Below are positions 35,253 through 46,765 of a stretch of DNA of 64,000 nucleotides, piece after piece. The position numbers were made by a program, and so were the translations under genes. The number at the start of each line of letters is the position of its first letter. Positions within the stretch are counted from its first letter, which is position 1. The stretch is from assembly GCA_035771165.1 (NCBI GenBank), contig JAWNZC010000409.1:186001-250000 (forward strand). The letters are read 5' to 3'. This DNA comes from Paragorgia papillata (lineage: Eukaryota; Cnidaria; Anthozoa; Scleralcyonacea; Coralliidae). Under the pieces are notes generated by a model that did not search any database, had not been told where the DNA came from, and worked only from the letters and a program-made list of their open reading frames with translations.

Positions 35253-35489
35253 GTAAGAACAATCACTATTTTTGCCTGCCGAGAAACCTGTATGCCCCAG
35301 GGCAAGTGCTCAAAAGGGGGCCTCCCTTTGACAGTGCAATATAAGCAGTTGATTTTTTAGCATAATTTTTGTGAAGCCACTCAGAAAAAGAGTGAAGCCC
35401 TAGAACGAAGTGCTCCCTCTGCCTCTCCTCTATAGGCGGCCCTGATTTCTGCTATCCCAGTATTTGACATTTACTTGGAGGTTTCGGGC

Positions 35490-35815
35490 ACAGAATAGAA
35501 AGACGACCAGAAGTCCAACTCGCGTGACAACTTGTCCGCTTTTCTTTAATGCGCATGCGCGATATTTTACGCCCATCCGACGCCATTCCACGCGATCCTA
35601 CGCAATGTCCTACGCCATCCTATGCAATCCTGGCAAGTTCCCCCGGCAGTTTTAACCTTCTTTTGAAGGTCCAAACTGCCGGGGGAACTTTGCCAGTATT
35701 GCGTAGGATGGCGAGGAATCAAGATGCGGGAGGCGACATGCGCGAGGATAGAAACTTCAAAGGTTCCGACGCGAGTTGGACTTCTGGTCGTATTTCTATT
35801 CTGTGTTTCGGGGGT
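35490..35815. repeat. Foldback element, about 326 bp
   Basis: CACAGAATAGAAAGACGACC at the left pairs with the right end (GGTCGTATTTCTATTCTGTG). AGAAGTCCAACTCGCGT and CTGCCGGGGGAACTT also pair internally. It contains GCGCATGCGC near 35551. A second CGTCGGA/TCCGACG hairpin follows to about 35935. Confidence 0.65.
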
Positions 35816-36068
35816 CGTCGGATATGCTCGGAGGCGTCATCTGGACATAAGTAGTGCGGGCGAAACTAGTCCAACGGACCGCCCGCAATCTTTTATGTCC
35901 AGCCGACGATTTTGACGCATCTCCGACGATCCCCGACATAGCCGATCTCCAAAAGAACCTCTGCGGAGGAGAGAGGTGTAAGCATACCTTGAAAACTGCA
36001 TAATATTATTATTAGCAAAAAACAAAGCGCACAGCCACTAGTCAGATATTTAAGCTGGTAGACTCTAA

Positions 36069-36300
36069 GGTGCTGATTACATGAGCCGGGCAAGCCGGGT
36101 TAACTGAGGTCACGCGATTGATTAGGATCTCACTGTGGTTTTGAAACTCGCATAAACTAAATTTACAGAGAAGGATTGGTTTAGTTTAGATGTAAACAAA
36201 TCTAAACGTTAATTCAAGTCTCCTTTTGCGGCCGCGGAAAGAATTTCGTGACACGAGTCAGCCCGGTTAGCCGGGCTAGCACTGGCTCATGTAATCAGCC
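36069..36300. mobile_element. MITE, AGCCGGGTTAGCCCGG family, copy 2
   Basis: Ends TGCTGATTACATGAGCC and GGCTCATGTAATCAGC. The flanks CTCTAAGG and CTCTAAAG differ by one base, suggesting an 8-bp target duplication as in hAT elements. It shares its interior with 23515-23740. Confidence 0.65.
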
Positions 36301-36724
36301 TCTAAAGGGATGTAATAAATCAGTTATGCAGATGTCTTGTTTGTATTCCGTGTCCCTGTAAGAAACTTGTAATGAATTGTTAGTTTCATTACTGTGAATA
36401 TAGACATAAAAGAGAATATGTGAAAATTTTGCTGATGCACTATTGCACTCCGAAAATGTTGCATTAGATGTTTTTTGAACTCATAAGTTACTATTAATGT
36501 ATATATAGTTACCTGTTTGTATTGTTATGTATAGTTATCATTCAACGATGTATGTATAGCTTATACTATATATAGCTTCTTAATATTGTTTCATGTCGTA
36601 GCGTGCATGAAAATAGCTAGCCAGGATTTGGTATCACAATAGCTCAGTTGACTATCAGATTTTGAAACCGTTTGAAATTAGAGCTCTTCGAAAACTGAAT
36701 TCCGAATAATCTCGCATTAAGGAT
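36301..36724. other. Intergenic, no gene seen
   Basis: AT-rich sequence with TATATAGTTA-type words and no coding signal. Confidence 0.35.
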
Positions 36725-36862
36725 ATGTTACACGGGCGACTATTTTAAATGCGGCAACTAAATTTCGTTAAAAATCGTTCAAAAATGGCATGTTAAACGA
36801 ATCAATTTTTTGTAATTTTTTGCGGCAATATGTTGCGTTAAAAATAGTCGCCCGTGTAACAT
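36725..36862. mobile_element. Short MITE, 138 bp
   Basis: ATGTTACACGGGCGACTATTTT and its complement at the right end frame a region with GCGGCAA motifs in both orientations. Flank duplication not clear. Confidence 0.65.
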
Positions 36863-37239
36863 CATTTTTACTTTTAGTTTTGGTGAAAAACCTGACAATA
36901 ATTTCTTGGCGACAATTCGAACAAACACCGTAGTCTATATGTCTATACTACAATATAAATTTCGGTGGCTTCTGGTACACGATCACAGAACGTAACAGAT
37001 TTACAAAGTTTTATTCTCAAATGATTCAGTCAAATAAACAGTAAATAACAATTTGATAGTGACTGAGGGTCCATTTTTGCATAACAGAAACATTTACTGT
37101 AGGAAAGCTGTGTTATCATATAGGCCCCGCACACACACCTGACGCGATTCGGCAATGCGGCGCGATTTTTCAGTTTTTGAAAGCAAATAAAACTGTCTAT
37201 GAAAGGAAACTTTATAGAGGCCATATAGACCAGATGAGT

Positions 37240-40119
37240 CAAGATGTTCTAAAATTGTGGTACAAGGTAGAAAGATCGTTGTATGCCAATCCACTACCAG
37301 CAATTTTAAGAGCCATTCCTCGGCTGATCGGACTTGGATCTTTGTTTGGACAATAAAGATTGCCAGTTACGAAGCTTTGAAGAATATTATGACGACGATC
37401 GATGTAATCCAAGCCAGTTTTTGCATCACGAACTGAATGAATCTGGCTGAAATTTACTATTGTCTCGACATCAATAGCCAGTTCAGAACTGAACAAGATC
37501 TTCTTTAGTGCAATTACATCTTGCAGAGCATCGCGCGTGGGCATCGAAATCTTCGTCAAACAAGCATTTGTAAACGCTGCTCTGATTGGATTGGCAGTAC
37601 TCTCCGTTGGATTGCTTCAGCGGGGAATGATGGCGCAGAAGTAACGATCTTATAAGCGCTAAACTATCTCCCAAATACACATTGATTTCGTGAAGTTGTT
37701 TTTCGAATAATATACCAGCATTGCGAAGAAGTGTTGAGACGTCGAAGGTGGCTGAATTATGTCCGACAAGAACTGAAATTGAGCTGTTACTGGTTGAATG
37801 TGAACTGTTGTGTTGATCTTGAAGGAATTTGATGAACGATTCCAAGGCGGCATCAAGGGAGACTGAATTTACAGGGTGAGAACTCTTACACAATGTTCTT
37901 GTTCCTTTTATGTATTCCACAGTAAGATTATTTACTCTTGATGCGCTAAAACTAACACAACCTTTAGGAAGAATATATGTAGAGAATGTTGCACCAGTGT
38001 GAGTGACTGCTGATAGCTGGCAAATCTCTGCGTTTCTGCCTGTAGATGTTGTTTCGGTGTCAAATATTACAAACTGGTACATTTTGCTTGGATTATATGT
38101 TAGGTACAGTTTGGTTGGCCTCTCTATGCAACACGGAACTAACTTCTCAAATTCTTCACATTGCTTTTGTGTTATACCAACAACGATTTTATCAATATCT
38201 GTATCATCTGTATTAATTGTAGTAGACTGGGATGTAGTATCTTCTAGTTGAAGATTGAGCCCAACACCCGTTTCGTAGGTTTTACCTTCTCTTGCTTCTT
38301 TCTTTGTGTTTTTTAAATTCTCTGAGATAGCAGTTGATGACGTACTATTTCAAAAACGAGTTCAAGTGTTTGATCACGGTATCAAAACACGAGAAAGCTA
38401 ATAGCTTTCGAGTGTTTTGATACCGTGATCAAACACGCAGAACGAGTTTTTGAAATGGCTTCTCAAATGAAAGACAATGAACCAATGAGCCACCGTTGTG
38501 GGACTTGTGGATGTTTTGTGATACAATTTTACTCAATCGTATCGTGTTTCCTGTTTAATTAACATAAATGAAACCCTAGTGTTTGATGAAGAAACAGATC
38601 AAACACTAGTGTTTGATGCAGTGCTTTACCGTGTTTCACAGCCCATTCACGTGACGGAATGGAGCTGTCTAATTGAGTAAAATTCTCATGAATTATTAAT
38701 GAATTTGAGAAGTCTTGTTTTAAATTTTTTACAGGACTTGCGTATTTTATCTTTTTCTTGTTTTTTGTCCATACTGGTGTTGTGTAGGATGCAAGTGTTT
38801 CCAGGATCTATATCAAGAGATTCCAATGTTTTGTTGATATAGGAGTATCCAATGTTTTTTTGGGCTACTGCACATGCCACATGAAAGTCATTGCTTTCAC
38901 TTCCTCCGTAAAACCTGATTTTAGGATTCTTACTTCCAATTGTACTATTCATTGATTCATTTCTCTGGGAATTTGCAAATGGCACTAGTTTTGCTGCTAC
39001 AATGTCTGTTGCATATTCATCGAACAAACTGGTAAGTGATTGTTTTAACTCATTACCTTCCATTAAGTCTTTATTGTATGGAAGATCTCTATGTTTGTAT
39101 GTCAAAGGATCTTTCTTGTAACCACACCATGAGGGACTACAACCTTGATGGTCTCCAAAAGCATGAGGAACAATGCACTTCAAAGCTAATTTTAAACTAG
39201 TTACATTTGAATTTTGGGCTATGCAGTATGTAAAACATTTTCCTAAATAGTTAATGATTTTTGGCTTAAAGTAGATGAATTTGGAAATTTACATCGAGTT
39301 GAAAGATTGTATAGCCTTATTTGTTATTAGTGAAAGTTTTGCATGTATAATATCTGACCACTTATCTACTCCGTAAGGAACATTTTGGTGAAGATGACTT
39401 TGTGTGGTTGTATCATCATCTCCCACATAAATTGAAAATTTCACATTTTCCTTTGGGGCGGCATTCCATAGCTCACATGCAACAGTTGGTTCCATAGCTT
39501 TGGATGAGCCAACATGTTTTTTTTGGCAATCATGCTGTCATGGTAGTTTCCCTTGCTTTTTGGCACTATCACACACTCTGCAGAACTTACATTTAGTTGC
39601 ATAAGCCAACACATTCCCTGTTGTTAGTCCCATAACTGTCCCTTGTCCTGTCAATGAATTGTGTCCCTTTCCTCACTTTTGCCATCCCATGTCATATGAC
39701 ACAGGAAATCCAACCAAACCATTTTCATCTGCAACTGCCCCATTTGATACAGCATTCTCCTTTTCAGTTTGCATGTTTTTCGTGCAGCTTGTTTGGACAA
39801 GGCATTCAACAGCTTTTCCAACTTCCCGTTCCCGTGATTTGAAAGTGGCATTGTTCATTGTTGGAATGTTCATTGTTGACAAGAGGTTGTTAAAATGTGT
39901 ATTGCCTATACCAGTATGCAGTGAACCAAGTACAGCCCGAGAATTGATGTCAAATGATAATCGCCCACGCTTTCCAGTTCTGTGTTCTGAAGATGTTTTC
40001 AGCTTGTTGATCCTTCCACATACATGGCATTTAATTTCAAAGATACTTGCAAGACCAACCATATCCTCTTTAATTACATTGCTAAGTGACAATGGGCCTA
40101 GAAGTAATTTATAAGCCAA
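37240..40119 (-). pseudogene. Mutator-like transposase fused to a DEDDh exonuclease, decayed
   Basis: Read leftward from 40119, segments in shifting frames give FEIKCHVCGR, LHTGIGNTHFNNLLSTMNIP, FKSREREVGKAVE and SYDMGWQK. Next come NVLAYATKCKFC, SIYVGDDDTTT, MKCIVPHAFGDHQGC with WCGYKKDP, and FANSQRNESMNSTIGSKNPK. These match the metazoan Mutator-like transposase domain, with candidate catalytic Asp in YDMGW and GDDD. After an inserted foldback the frame resumes (KKEAREGKTYETGVGL) and leads into an exonuclease. This has FDTETT as motif I and VGHNSATFD as motif II. Motif III is split by a frameshift at about 37525: AHA in one frame, RDALQDV in the next, with four extra bases GCGC. DEDDh enzymes cleave 3' ends of nucleic acid. 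I recall similar transposase-exonuclease fusions in sponge and cnidarian multicopy genes; the exonuclease resembles PML-type ones. Several frameshifts show it is dead. Confidence 0.7.
38335..38690. mobile_element. Foldback insertion in the transposase-exonuclease gene
   Basis: A hairpin at 38347-38456 with arms ATTTCAAAAACGAG / CTCGTTTTTGAAAT and GTGTTTGATCACGGTATCAA mirrored. Further copies of AAACACTAGTGTTTGAT lie to 38612. The coding frame on each side (KKFKTRLLKF and SENLKNTKKEAREG) joins well if this is removed, which marks it as a later insertion. Exact ends uncertain. Confidence 0.55.
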
Positions 40120-40547
40120 ATATTATCTTATTGTTTTTGCTGTACAAGCTGTGTTCAATGGGCAATTTGCATTATCGCAATGCATGCTGGTAGTTGAGGT
40201 ACGGATTCACTTTCAGGGGAAATGGCCGGCGTCAGGCGAGCATTTCGCCGGAAAGATTAATTCACTGTTTTAGAGATATTTTCTTTCCCGAATGAGAGAT
40301 TTTTACTTCTCGTTAGGACAGGTAGGTTATGAACTATGTTTTGTGTAAATGGGAGTGAAACTGCTTTTGAAACTGGCGAGAAAATTACTTCAGAGTTGTC
40401 GATGGAGTGAAGAACGTTCGAACAAAACCATGCTTGAAGAAATAACTTTTTGCACATTTCTAGGTGAGTAAAGAAATCGATTGCTGTACAGTAAGCCATT
40501 TGGCCTCACATTCATGCATATGTAGTAGATCTATTCAGATCGTATAG

Positions 40548-42379
40548 CAACCTCGTACCCAGGCTCTTTGCTCGGCGCCCCCTAACACGTGGCTGGAGCA
40601 AAGACCCTGGTTCGTTGTGGTCATGTGACTGCCCAGAATATGGGCAGTAAAATAATTATTAATGAGAGAGGGGTGAGACAGTGCCGTTTCGTTGTGGTGA
40701 TGTCGTTGATGTCAAAAGAAAACAAAACACAAACTGCCGTCGACCAATATTTTGCAATGGCAAATTGAAAGAAAGTTACTCGAAAAATACTGACCTGATT
40801 TCACAAACTTGTCAAGATGTCAAGAACACTGTAATATGTTCACTTTGCTTCAAAACTGAAAGCAGAGGCAGAGCGTACCTAGTATTAAGCTGTAGGATCA
40901 CAGCCGCAGGTCGTTTCTTCGTTGACGTTGTTTTTACCGAAGACTATGGCCAACAATTCCAACAAAGTAACCTTTGAATTATTTAGAGTGAGAAGCATTG
41001 TGTTAGATGAAGTTGTCAACGCAAAGCTAATCGAAAATAAAGGTAAATATTTTTTTTAAATTTTGATTTCCTTCGGTGCATGAAGTTGCGTTTTGATCCA
41101 ACTTGATTCTGTTGTAAATGTCGCCTGAATCCGTTTTTGTCGTACAGTTTATGTTTATATTGCCGTGAGTATCAACTTTAATATGGATAGCGAATAATTT
41201 AGCGAAGTTATCTCCAACTTATATAATCACTGGATTGTGGTCCGGATTCTCCGCCGGAATAAAACAAGTCTTGTTATTGAGCCGTTGTGTAAACAATGTC
41301 AGGAAAAGAACATGTCTCGCGACACTGAGACCGCCAGCCGTATTAATGTTAGAGCATACAATTTCTAACCGTTTTGCAATTGGAATATATGTATAAAAAT
41401 GTAAGCCAATGTCAACTGGGATATTGAACTGGTCCGGATAAAATAGAGCATAATTCGCGCATCATTTATTATTTGTCGGTTGCTTCAGGGTTCAATGCTA
41501 TTCATGCATGTCAAACTTCATTGAAACTTTGACAATTTATTATCAAACGGAATAATCCAATAGTGTTACAAATTATAGTGTTGCATAGGCAGTGTTCTGA
41601 ATGTAGAAAATCGAAAAGGTGGTAAACAGCTGAGATTTTTAATGAAATACTCACGTTTTGAGCGGAGCGCTTTTACTCTGATGAAAGGCTCCGCACAAAA
41701 CGTCTGTTCATTAAAAATATAATTTGGCAGTTTACCATCTTTTTGCTTTGCTATAGAATAATCCAATACATGTATGTATGAAGAAAATATTCAGAATTAT
41801 TCGACAATGTCAATTGAACAGAATCAAATCAGGTACCTCAAAACGTTCGGCTTCACCGTCTAGGAAATCAGAATAGAGAAAATATTTACGTAACAAAGTA
41901 CGGTTGGCTTTGTGTCAACAACTTTTGTATATATCGAACGTGAAACTACATGCCTTATATATTTCGCCCTCTTAATCCATAGACTCACTTTGCTTGGACT
42001 GTTAGCTGTGGGAGTCGTAATCAAAAAGCAATGTAAAGTAAAAAATACTTTACTTTCGCCCATTTCCATATTATGTAAACTTGTTCCCGTTGTTATATAT
42101 ACTCGTATATTAGAGCTAGCGCTCCTGAACAATCTTTTGCAGGGTCAGACCAAGTTCACTTACTTTACTGCAAAGTGCCAGAGCTCTTTACAGTCTTTTT
42201 GTGTTATTATTAAACCAGCTAGTCAACGCTACAGAAAGCGATTCAGCCATAGCGCAAAATTCACCCCTCCCCCACCAAGAATTGCTGTTTCATGATTGTC
42301 ACATGACCACAACGAACCAGGGTCTTTGCTCCAGCCACGTGTTAGGGGGCGCCGAGCAAAGAGCCTGGGTACGAGGTTG
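40548..42379. mobile_element. Mutator-like TIR element (CAACCTCGT family), 1832 bp, inside the palindrome
   Basis: Perfect 9-bp target duplication ATCGTATAG (40539-40547 and 42380-42388). The TIRs are about 80 bp: CAACCTCGTACCCAGGCTCT... mirrored, including GCGCCCCCTAACACGTGGCT. The opposite palindrome arm near 45668-45690 has the uninterrupted site with a single ATCCTATAG, a natural empty-site control. The interior has a candidate exon (40946-41042) and a foldback with a hammerhead-like word near 41678. No transposase. Confidence 0.9.
40946..41042 (+). CDS. Candidate first exon inside the 1832-bp TIR element
   Basis: An ATG in context CTATGGCC opens MANNSNKVTFELFRVRSIV and continues DEVVNAKLIENK to AAAG|GTAAAT, a usable donor. 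32 codons plus one base. An overlapping longer frame from 40681 uses a GTG and is less likely. If real it would be a captured exon, like the RecQ exon in the 690-bp relative. No family recognised. Confidence 0.3.
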
Positions 42380-43455
42380 ATCGTATAGTTGATGCCCTTG
42401 TAAATGTCTCTTCTCTGCATTTTCGCTGGTTGAAATTGACAAGGCTTTGAAACAGCTCACGATCACTTGTTGTTCGAATAGCATCACCTCGTCAGGCTTT
42501 GTTTTGATTTGTTTTGCATGGAAAAAAACTTGTTTCACTAGCCACTGTTCAGATATTTTGCAAAAACTCCGAGTGCAAAGTGTTTTCGGTTTCACTTGGG
42601 TTTTGGTCTTTGTTTTTCTTCTCTCCCCTTTTGTACTGGTGAAAATACTGTATAAATGTTTTTAGTGTGGTGTAAAATACAGTACAATAGGCTAAAATAA
42701 TTGTTCTAACGTTAATTCTATTCGACTGTTGAGTCACAGAGCCCTAGTTGTCGTTTTTAACCTATAGCTATAAATTGATTCAATAATATAAACTGTAGGC
42801 AGATATTTAAACTGTTAGGTAGCTAGCTGAATGCTGTAAATTTCTAATTAAAAAGTCTGAATTAGATATCCATGCAATAATAACTCTTTGCATTTAAAAC
42901 TTGGGGACTTTGTTGGGTTTTTTACAAAGTCTCATCTGTGATCTGTGCCTGTGGCACCAGCTGCAGGGGGGGGGGGGCAAGCTTCCCCTATTTGTCACGC
43001 AGACCGTTAGTGTGAAATTTGATGAGAAACAGGGGAAAGAATAATTAATGTTAGCAAAATTGCAGATATTTTCCATGTTTATTAATAACATCCAGTGGCA
43101 TAGCCAGGGTCTTGAGTTTTGGGGGGCAAGAACCTCAAATTCCTAGGGGGTTGGGGAGGGCATGCCCCCCGGAAAATTTTTGATTTCTACGGTCTCTGAA
43201 ATGCTATTTCCTGCATTTTGAGGCAAGAATTTAAGAGTACAGTAATTCAAAAGCCATAAATTACATAATTTTGTTGAAATCAAACCAGAACATAGAATGA
43301 TACACGTCAGAATATCTTTAGATTTACATGTATTTATAAACCAGTCATAAATGTAAAAACAAGTTGGAGGCATTTTGTATAGACCTTAGTATTGTAATTT
43401 ATAGCATAGCATGCCTGCTAAATATATAACACATTACTAGTCTACTCACTTGGCC

Positions 43456-44601
43456 CGAGTGCAAAGTGATTTCGGTTTCACTTGGGTTTTGGTCTTTGTT
43501 TTTCTTCTCTCCCCTTTTGTACTGGTGAAAATACTGTATAAATTTTAGTGTGGTGCAAAATACACTACAATAGGCTAAAATAATTGGTCTAACGTTAATT
43601 CTATTCGACTGTTGAGTCACAGAGCCCTAGTCATCGTTTTTAACCTATAGCTATAAATTGATTCAATAATATAAACTGTACTACTAAGAGTAGTTTTAAC
43701 ATGTAAAGTATGCACTGTAGGCATATATTTAAACTGTTTGGTTGCAAGACCTGGATAGGAGGATACGGACTGCTTGCCACTAAGCCAATCAGAGCACACA
43801 AATATTGAGATGGATACTGGACCAGAGAAAAATATAATCTAATATGGTTATGAAGAAATTTTGGCTCTATGAGTCTAAGGGAGAAAGTAGAACAGCAAAC
43901 ATTTTCAGTCCAATGTTTCAAAAACAGTAATAAAAAATGGAATTGCACACACACTGGGTTTCCAAATTATGAAACATTTTTTATGACTTTCTCAGTCCCA
44001 CCTGTGAAAGACTGTAAAGATACAGTGAATCCAATAACAGCCAAGTCAAAAGAAAATGGAAAAGTGGAGGACACTGTCACTGACACAGGCACTAATAATT
44101 TCCCAAAGAAGAATTATTTTTATGCCTTTCTAGGCTTACAGTAGGTGTGGTCTGCTGGAGAAAGATCTGGTTATTTGACACAACATATATGTAGTGTCAC
44201 AAGTTTTGAGGGTTTAGATAACATGGCTGGACTTCCTTCGAAACAGGTTAATGTCCATTCCCATTTGGCCCACACAAGATTGCAAGGCACTGGCAGGACT
44301 GGTATATTGGGGGGGGGGGGGGGGGGGGATTGGGGCCTGGGGGGGGGGGGGGTCTGAGGGCATGCTGTATATCATAGACATTCTTTTTCAACAACATTCT
44401 TAGACATTTATAGGAAAATTCAATTAGCCATCATCATGCAAGTGACTTAAGTTTTGCAGAATGCAACATGGTGATGTTATCAGTAGCGTAGTCAAGGGGG
44501 GTGGGGGGTAGTCACCCCCCAATGGGTCTCCAAGACCGTTCTTGTGAAAAGTTTAAATCCATTGAGAAACTTGCAGGGGGGGGGGCACATTGTTTTAAGG
44601 C
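43456..44601. other. Loop of the giant palindrome
   Basis: 43456-43740 is a direct repeat of 42570-42800 (both contain GGTTTCACTTGGGTTTTGGT), so a third copy of that segment lies in the loop. G-runs occur near 44310-44328 and 44338-44351. The GGCATGC...GGGGG type repeats resemble the CAGTGGCATAGCC family seen at 43093 and 44955. There is a 91-codon ATG frame at 43869-44144, with no recognised domain. Confidence 0.5.
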
Positions 44602-45981
44602 CAAGTGAGTAGACTAGTAATGTGTTATATATTTAGCAGGCATGCTATGCTATAAATTACAATACTAAGGTCTATACAAAATGCCTCCAACTTGTTTTTA
44701 CATTTATGACTGGTTTATAAATACATGTAAATCTAAAGATATTCTGACGTGTATCATTCTATGTTCTGGTTTGATTTCAACAAAATTATGTAATTTATGG
44801 CTTTTGAATTACTGTACTCTTAAATTCTTGCCTCAAAATGCAGGAAATAGCATTTCAGAGACCGTAGAAATCCAAAATTTTCCGGGGGGGCATGCCCTCC
44901 CCAACCCCCTAGGAATTTGAGGTTCTTGCCCCCCAAAACTCAAGACCCTGGCTATGCCACTGGATGTTATTAATAAACATGGAAAAATATCTGCAATTTT
45001 GCTAACATTAATTATTCTTTCCCCTGTTTCTCATCAAATTTCACACTAACGGTCTGCGTGACAAATAGGGGAAGCTTGTCCCCCCCCCTGCAGCTGGTGC
45101 CACAGGCACAGATCACAGATGAGACTTTGTAAAAAAAAAAACAAAGTCCCCAAGTTTTAAATGCAAAGAGTTATTATTGCATGGATATCATTCTAATTCA
45201 GACTTTTTAATTAGAAATTTACAGCATTCAGCTAGCTACCTAACAGTTTAAATATCTGCCTACAGTTTATATTATTGAATCAATTTATAGCTATAGGTTA
45301 AAAACGACAACTAGGGCTCTGTGACTCAACAGTCGAATAGAATTAACGTTAGAACAATTATTTTAGCCTATTGTACTGTATTTTACACCACACTAAAAAC
45401 ATTTATACAGTATTTTCACCAGTACAAAAGGGGAGAGAAGAAAAACAAAGACCAAAACCCAAGTGAAACCGAAAACACTTTGCACTCGGAGTTTTTGCAA
45501 AATACCTGAACAGTGGCTAGTGAAACAAGTTTTTTCCATGCAAAACAAATCAAAACAAAGCCTGACGAGGTGATGCTATTCGAACAACAAGTGATTGTGA
45601 GCTGTTTCAAAGCCCTGTCAATTTCAACCAGCGAAAATGCAGAGAAGAGACATTTACAAGGGCATCAACTATAGGATCTGAATAGATCTACTACATATGC
45701 ATGAATGTGAGGCCAAATGGCTTACTGTACAGCAATCGATTTCTTTACTCACCTAGAAATGTGCAAAAAGTTATTTCTTCAAGCATGGTTTTGTTCGAAC
45801 GTTCGTCACTCCATCGACAACTCTGAAGTAATTTTCTCGCCAGTTTCAAAAGCAGTTTCGCTCCCATTTACACAAAACATAGTTCATAACCTACCTGTCC
45901 TAACGAGAAGTAAAAATCTCTCATTCGGGAAAGAAAATACCGCTAAAACAGTGAATTAATCTTTCAGGCGAAATGCTCGCC

Positions 45982-46308
45982 CATACTGGAAAGTTCGTTT
46001 TCCATACGCCATAGATTTTACGCCAGCAATTTTGTGTCCAAAATACTGCGCCACCGTGGCGCGCTCAAGAGGTGTAATATGCCGTTAGCTCAACCACAAT
46101 ACCTCCTAAAACACCTTACTGACAAGCTAAAAATTAGTAAATACGCCACGCTAACTGAAATAGTGAAATGTGTTGACTTTACGCCACACCAAAGCAAGTA
46201 CGCTAAATTTATCAAAGAAATACGCCAAATTTTGGCGTAAGCTTTGGCGTAAGCTCGGTTGCGCCACGCCAAAGATATTTGGCGTAACATACAAACTTTC
46301 CAGAGTGG
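45982..46308. mobile_element. MITE, 327 bp, with perfect 9-bp target duplication
   Basis: ATGCTCGCC is duplicated (45973-45981 and 46309-46317). The left palindrome arm near 40220-40245 has the single-copy empty site. The ends CATACTGGAAAGTTCGT and CACTCTGGAAAGTTTGT are inverted copies. The interior is packed with TACGCCA/TGGCGTA words. A 9-bp duplication again points to the Mutator superfamily, but these ends are a different family from CAACCTCGT. Confidence 0.85.
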
Positions 46309-46419
46309 ATGCTCGCCTGACGCCGGCCATTTCCCCTGAAAGTGAATCCGTACCTCAACTACCAGCATGCATTGCGATAATGCAAATTGTCCATTGTTTA
46401 TACTGTACGCAAAACCACC

Positions 46420-46500
46420 TCTGAACTATGGACAGGACTCAAGCTCACAACCTTCTGAGTGATAGCTAGATGTCTATATTGAGCTACTAGAACTCAGCTC
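46420..46500 (-). mobile_element. tRNA-derived SINE-like segment
   Basis: On the minus strand TAGCTCAATATAGACATC (A-box position) is followed by AAGGTTGTGAGCTTGAGTCC (B-box-like). It is the same AAGGTTGTG...GAGTCC layout as 6885-6990. No intact cloverleaf. Confidence 0.45.
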
Positions 46501-46582
46501 TAGCAAGGTTAACTACACTATTTAAACCTGGTAATGAGACATATTGTAACAGTAAATTTTCAGTTAAATGTTATTAGTTGAG

Positions 46583-46765
46583 TGAGAAATTGCAGCTTGA
46601 TGTTATGGTAGTAAATTGTTGGTTTTGCAGCACAAGCTCAGACTGCTCAAGTCTGGTCCAGACCAGAGCTCAGAGTTTTTCTGAGTACTAACAACTAAAC
46701 ACAGCTTGTACAGCAAAAACAACACCAATTTACTAACATCAAGCTGCAATTTCTCAACTATGCTA
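46583..46765. repeat. Hairpin repeat
   Basis: GAGAAATTGCAGCTTGATGT at the left is mirrored by ACATCAAGCTGCAATTTCTC at the right. Arms include GTAAATT and TTTTGC...AGCT. Its right arm supplies the 25-bp match to 40131-40155. Confidence 0.7.

Larger units (their letters stand above)
40131..46722. repeat. Giant interrupted palindrome, arms about 1.46 kb
   Basis: The left arm 40156-43455 and right arm 44602-46396 are near-identical inverted copies once two insertions are discounted: 1832 bp plus 9 in the left, 327 bp plus 9 in the right. Arm lengths then agree within a few bases. Sample matches are CTGTACAGCAATCGATTTC, ACAATAGGCTAAAATAATTG and the CATGCCCCCCGG/GGCATGCC segment near 43160 and 44890. 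A further perfect 25-bp inverted match links 40131-40155 with 46698-46722 beyond about 300 bp of extra sequence on the right. The loop is about 1.15 kb. Very high arm identity implies a recent origin or ongoing arm-to-arm gene conversion. A mirrored 80-codon frame occurs in both arms, but I treat it as non-coding. Confidence 0.9.

Noticed and set aside
40257..40499. 80-codon frame repeated at 45717-45959
   Set aside because: Its conservation follows from the palindrome arms being nearly identical. There are no splice sites, and the second copy shows changes without evidence of coding constraint.
40681..40977. 98-residue protein in the 1832-bp element
   Set aside because: Begins at a GTG. A shorter ATG exon with a donor in another frame (40946-41042) is the better reading.
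41912..42295. 127-codon frame in the 1832-bp element
   Set aside because: Has an ATG, but the peptide is unlike any family, runs into the TIR region and lacks splice support.
45555..45590. CTGACGAGG...TTCGAAC as a hammerhead core
   Set aside because: Lacks GAAA in the right place, and no stem I or III can be formed.
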